A stretch of DNA of 9,012 nt from Halobacteriales archaeon (GTDB lineage: Archaea > Thermoplasmatota > E2 > JACPAO01 > JAHFTW01). The translations under genes were made by a program, and so were the position numbers. This document shows, one piece after another, positions 6,415-9,012 of the stretch. The stretch's first letter is position 1, and each line of letters opens with the position of its first letter. The notes under the pieces are model-generated. The model ran no database searches. It was given only the letters and a program-made list of their open reading frames with translations, and was not told the origin of the DNA. The stretch spans positions 1-9,012 of the forward strand of contig JAIVGU010000014.1 in the NCBI GenBank assembly GCA_020201445.1, written 5' to 3'.

Positions 6415-7319
6415 GCCGCAACGCCAAGGCCAAGCCCATGCGCGCGGTGATCCCGGCCGGCGGCTTCGGCACGCGCATGCTGCCGGCCACCAAGTCGATG
6501 CCCAAGGAGATGATGCCGGTGCTGGACCGGCCCGCCATCCAGTACGTGCTCGACGAGGCGGTGCAGTCCGGCATCGACGAGGTGGTCATCATCACGGGCC
6601 GCCACAAGAAGGCCATCGAGGACCACTTCGACAGCTCGCCCGACCTCGAGGGGTTCCTGCGCGACAGCGGGCGCGGCAAGTCCCTGTCGCTGATCCAGAA
6701 CGCGGCCGGCGGCGCGCGCCTCTTCTACATCCGGCAGGACTGGCCCAAAGGGCTCGGGCACGCCGTCCTGCAGGCAGCGCCCCTGGTGGAGGGCCGCCCG
6801 TTCGCCGTCCTGCTGGGCGACGACATCATCCTCGGGGCGCGGCCCGCCATCGCGCAACTGCGCGACGTGCACGAGCGGACCCGGGCGAGCGTGTTCTGCG
6901 TCCAGCGGGTGCCCAGCAACGAGGTCTCCCGGTACGGCATCGTGGAGACGGAGCCGATGGGCCGGGGGCTGCACCGGGTGCTCGACATCATCGAGAAGCC
7001 GAGCCCGGAGGAGGCCCCCTCGAACCTGGCCGCCATCGGGCGCTACGTCTTCACCCCGGGCCTCATGCCCCTGCTGGCCAAGACCAAGCCGGGCGTTGGC
7101 GGGGAGATCCAGCTCACGGACGCCATGCGGGCCCTGGCCAAGAAGGAGGAGCTCTATTGCCAGGAGTTCCGCGGCCGGCGCTTCGACGTCGGCTCCCTCG
7201 AGGGATGGCTTGAGGCGACGCTGCACCTGGCCGCCAAGCGCAAGGACCTGCACCACGTCCTGGACGCCTTCCTGGCGGAGCACAGGAAGGACCACTCGCT
7301 GGGCGCCTGGAACGACTAG
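6411..7319 (+). CDS. galU: UTP-glucose-1-phosphate uridylyltransferase
   Basis: Makes UDP-glucose from UTP and glucose 1-phosphate, feeding the dehydrogenase encoded just upstream. The 302-residue size fits GalU. Seen: the nucleotide-binding signature IPAGGFGTRMLPATKSMPKEM in two parts, IPAGGFGTR (14-22) and MLPATKSMPKEM (23-34); KGLGHAVLQA (113-122); metal-binding LGDD (135-138); EKP (195-197) with the catalytic-site lysine; IGRYVF (209-214); and GGEIQLTDAM (230-239), specific to GalU-type enzymes. The motif usually written FDxGSK reads FDVGSLEGWLEA, so the usual Lys is Leu, a modest variation. The start is ATG 6411, overlapping the previous stop as ATGA; the open frame extending upstream to 6255 lies inside the dehydrogenase gene and is rejected. 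An internal ATG at 6438 is a less likely start. No own promoter, hence co-transcribed. Functional equivalent of Haloferax AglF. Confidence 0.94.
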   Translation: MSRNAKAKPMRAVIPAGGFGTRMLPATKSMPKEMMPVLDRPAIQYVLDEAVQSGIDEVVIITGRHKKAIEDHFDSSPDLEGFLRDSGRGKSLSLIQNAAGGARLFYIRQDWPKGLGHAVLQAAPLVEGRPFAVLLGDDIILGARPAIAQLRDVHERTRASVFCVQRVPSNEVSRYGIVETEPMGRGLHRVLDIIEKPSPEEAPSNLAAIGRYVFTPGLMPLLAKTKPGVGGEIQLTDAMRALAKKEELYCQEFRGRRFDVGSLEGWLEATLHLAAKRKDLHHVLDAFLAEHRKDHSLGAWND

Positions 7320-7340
7320 CCCGCGGAGGCCGCCGGCCCA

Positions 7341-7703
7341 TCAGCGCGTGCCGGGGGAGAGGTCGTCGGGCCCTGCGTCGGCGCCGGGGGCCAGCAGGCG
7401 AGGCGCCCACCGATGCACGGCCAGGCCGAGGCCGGTGAGGACGACGAGATAGAGGGTGGCGCCCAGCGTGGAGAGCGGGAGGCGCAGGAGGCCGCTCCAG
7501 GCGATGGCCCCGAGGGGCACCAGGACGAGGGAGAGGACCAGCGCGAGCCCCGCGCGCTCCACCGCGTCGAGCTCGTCGGGTCCCGTCTGGGCCACCCGCA
7601 GGGGCCGGCTGCGCGGGAAGAGGGCGAGGCTCCAGGCCCAGCCGGGGCCGAGCAGCACCAGCAGCGTCCCCACCGCCATCCAGGCGGCCGCCAGCGCGTT
7701 CAC
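7341..7703 (-). CDS. Short DUF1616-like membrane protein
   Basis: A 120-residue hydrophobic protein with three helices, about 5-28, 51-72 and 77-97, and a polar acidic/proline tail (108-120). The segments GPGWAWSLALFP (19-30) and LDAVERAGLALVLSLVLVPL (45-64) match the pattern I know from archaeal DUF1616 proteins, in which a PGY-x-ALFP helix end is followed by a D-x-hydrophobic-ER-hydrophobic helix. Function of the family is unknown; members often lie in surface-glycan loci beside glycosyltransferases. The start is GTG at 7703, which overlaps the TGA of the upstream gene as GTGA and has GGAGGG at 7712-7707; the more distant GTG at 7721 would give six extra residues. It is shorter than most DUF1616 proteins, and converges on galU with a 21-base gap. 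Confidence 0.75.
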   Translation of the reverse strand: MNALAAAWMAVGTLLVLLGPGWAWSLALFPRSRPLRVAQTGPDELDAVERAGLALVLSLVLVPLGAIAWSGLLRLPLSTLGATLYLVVLTGLGLAVHRWAPRLLAPGADAGPDDLSPGTR

Positions 7704-9012
7704 GGGCCCTCCAGGCGCCACACCTTGGCGTCCGCAGCCTCATGCACCAGGCTGAAGGCGGGAGGCCGGAAGCGTTCCCCCGCCCACCCCGATGGCTGGA
7801 AGACGTAGACGTCGCTGCCGTAGGCGCGCACGAAGTCGCGCACGGCCGTCGCGTTGGCGGTGGCGTAGAACGCCGCCCACTGCCCGCGGTCGTGGGGGTC
7901 ATCGAAGAGGCCGGGCCCGTAGGTGGGGTGGCCACCCTCCGCCGCGACGTAGGGGGCGACGAGGTTGTCGGAGAGCAGCGTGGCATTGGGCGGGACGTTG
8001 GCCGCGACCCAGGCGATGGCCTCCCGCTGGCTCGCGCTCATGAGGCGGTGCGTGGGGTCGGGGCGCAGCGCCTCCTGCACCGTGGGCAGGGCCGCAAGCA
8101 GGATGACGGCCGCGGCGACGGCGGCGCGGGTGCGGGTGGAGCCGGGGACCAGGCGCCACACGGCGGGGGCGGCCACCAGGATGGCCGCGAGGTCGACCAT
8201 GATGAGGAAGCGGTCGTGGAACAGCAGCCGCAGCGTCACGTAGAGCAGCCCGGCGGCGAGGAGCGCGGCCAGCGGCGCGGCGCGGCGCGAGCGCACGGCG
8301 ACCAGGAGGAACGCGAGGGCGAGGGGGAGGTAGGCGGCGCTCGCCTCCAGGTAGGTGGCGAGGCCGAAGAACGTGCCTCCCACGACGGGCTCGCCGGTGA
8401 TGGCGTGGCCCGTCTGCTCAAGCACCCGGAGGCCTGCGGGGAGGAACGCCGCTGGCCAGAGCAGCCAGACGGGCGCGAAGGCAGGCAGGCTCGCGGCGGC
8501 GGCCTGCAGCCAGCGTTTCCAGGGGCCCTTGCGGGCGAGGTCGAGGACGAACGCCACGGCGAGGCCGAGCGCCGCGAAGAGGAACGTTGGCTGCTGCCAG
8601 ACGCCGAGCGAACCTAGGACGAAGCCGGCGGCGAGCCAGGCGCCGCGCAGCAGCAGGAACAGGCCACCGCACAGGATCAGCAGCGCGCCGAGGTTCTTCT
8701 CGTAGAGGAACTCGTGCGCGGCGAAGAGGGGGAAGGCGACCGCCGCGAGCCCCGCCGCGACGAGGCCGGAGGGGGTGCCGAAGCGGCTGCGCACCAGGGC
8801 GAACGCCGGCAGGGCGAGGCTGGCGGCCAGCAGCGGCTCCAGGGCGGTCAGGTGCGTCGTGGCGTCCAGGCCGGTGACCGCGTGCAAGACGGTGTGCAGG
8901 GCGGGCAGGGCAGGCGGGAACAACTCCTGCATCCAGTGCGGCGCCGAGGCGAGCGGCAGGCTGGGCGCCTGGTAGGCGTCGAATGCCACCTTGTAGAAGC
9001 CGTAGTCGTAGC
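7700..9012 (-). CDS. GT-C-like multi-pass membrane glycosyltransferase (5' end outside window)
   Basis: The frame is open through the right edge, giving 436 visible residues starting YDYGFYK; the GTG at 8989 directly after these is probably internal, because the residues before it read as ordinary protein and no TATA-like tract lies upstream of it. About nine hydrophobic segments extend to about residue 310, then a soluble C-terminal domain of about 120 residues beginning SASQREAIAWVAANVPPNA. This architecture, polytopic membrane part plus a small extracytoplasmic domain, fits the archaeal GT39/GT-C proteins that use lipid-phosphate sugars on the outer face. The RFLIMVDLAAILVAAPAVW helix parallels RFLMSNAFTRYLIPAIG at the other window edge. 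The catalytic acidic loop, if present, would be near the missing N-terminus. Its TGA overlaps the GTG of the DUF1616-like gene. A non-enzymatic membrane protein cannot be excluded. Confidence 0.7.
   Translation of the reverse strand, partial: YDYGFYKVAFDAYQAPSLPLASAPHWMQELFPPALPALHTVLHAVTGLDATTHLTALEPLLAASLALPAFALVRSRFGTPSGLVAAGLAAVAFPLFAAHEFLYEKNLGALLILCGGLFLLLRGAWLAAGFVLGSLGVWQQPTFLFAALGLAVAFVLDLARKGPWKRWLQAAAASLPAFAPVWLLWPAAFLPAGLRVLEQTGHAITGEPVVGGTFFGLATYLEASAAYLPLALAFLLVAVRSRRAAPLAALLAAGLLYVTLRLLFHDRFLIMVDLAAILVAAPAVWRLVPGSTRTRAAVAAAVILLAALPTVQEALRPDPTHRLMSASQREAIAWVAANVPPNATLLSDNLVAPYVAAEGGHPTYGPGLFDDPHDRGQWAAFYATANATAVRDFVRAYGSDVYVFQPSGWAGERFRPPAFSLVHEAADAKVWRLEGP
7707..7712 (-). promoter_or_regulatory. 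Shine-Dalgarno sequence deciding the DUF1616-like start
   Basis: GGAGGG on the minus strand lies within the end of the upstream gene, three bases before the GTG at 7703. It is the one clear ribosome binding site I see in the window; the genes with TATA boxes have none. It favours the GTG at 7703 over the GTG at 7721 and indicates translation from a polycistronic message. Confidence 0.55.

Noticed and set aside
7320..7340. Terminator between convergent galU and DUF1616-like genes
   Set aside because: The 21-base gap is GC-rich with no T-tract, and I see no convincing stem.
1..9012. tRNA, rRNA, CRISPR array, insertion sequence
   Set aside because: The gaps total little sequence, and none shows direct repeats, transposase remnants or tRNA-like arms; the only pseudogene signal is the flippase fragment.

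Overview
The window is a GC-rich stretch that looks archaeal. It carries genes for making, lipid-loading and exporting a cell-surface glycan. Several things point to an archaeon. AT-rich TATA-like boxes sit about 25-27 bases upstream of the start codons of four genes, which is the spacing expected for archaeal TBP/TFB promoters driving leaderless mRNAs; a bacterial -10 box would sit much closer. A DUF1616-type membrane protein is present, a family I associate mainly with archaea. A dolichol-phosphate-sugar-synthase-like glycosyltransferase also occurs. The proteins are not strongly acidic, so a haloarchaeon is unlikely; a GC-rich Thermoplasmatota-like lineage would fit, but that is inference.

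Layout. The left edge (2-628, +) holds the C-terminal part of a multi-pass membrane protein, probably a GT-C glycosyltransferase, in noticeably less GC-rich DNA. Between it and the next gene (about 637-780, -) lies a decayed fragment of a second flippase gene. A minus-strand operon follows: GDP-mannose 4,6-dehydratase (3191 to 2232), whose stop overlaps the start of an intact Wzx-type flippase (2235 to 793). Diverging from it on the plus strand are an extended-SDR sugar reductase/epimerase (3242-4135), a membrane-anchored family 2 glycosyltransferase (4168-5052), UDP-glucose 6-dehydrogenase (5095-6414) and UTP-glucose-1-phosphate uridylyltransferase (6411-7319). The right edge is a minus-strand pair: a GT-C-like membrane protein running off the window (9010 to 7700) and a short DUF1616-like membrane protein (7703 to 7341). 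All gaps between genes are short, the largest being 164 bases, which holds the flippase remnant.

How the genes could work together. The uridylyltransferase makes UDP-glucose and the dehydrogenase oxidises it to UDP-glucuronate, the same pairing as AglF and AglM of Haloferax N-glycosylation. GMD makes GDP-4-keto-6-deoxymannose, which the divergent SDR enzyme may reduce to a GDP-6-deoxyhexose such as GDP-rhamnose (inference). The GT2 enzyme would load sugar onto a polyprenyl/dolichyl phosphate, the flippase would move the lipid-linked glycan outward, and the GT-C proteins would act on the outer face. No oligosaccharyltransferase (AglB) is in the window.

Two sequence features stand out. The 50-bp GMD/SDR intergenic gap carries one TATA tract at its midpoint, flanked by near-perfect inverted arms, which looks like a symmetric bidirectional promoter. 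There is also the flippase remnant. Promoter and overlap organisation follow a simple rule: the genes with their own start gap have a TATA box, and the three downstream genes without one start by 4-nt stop/start overlap.
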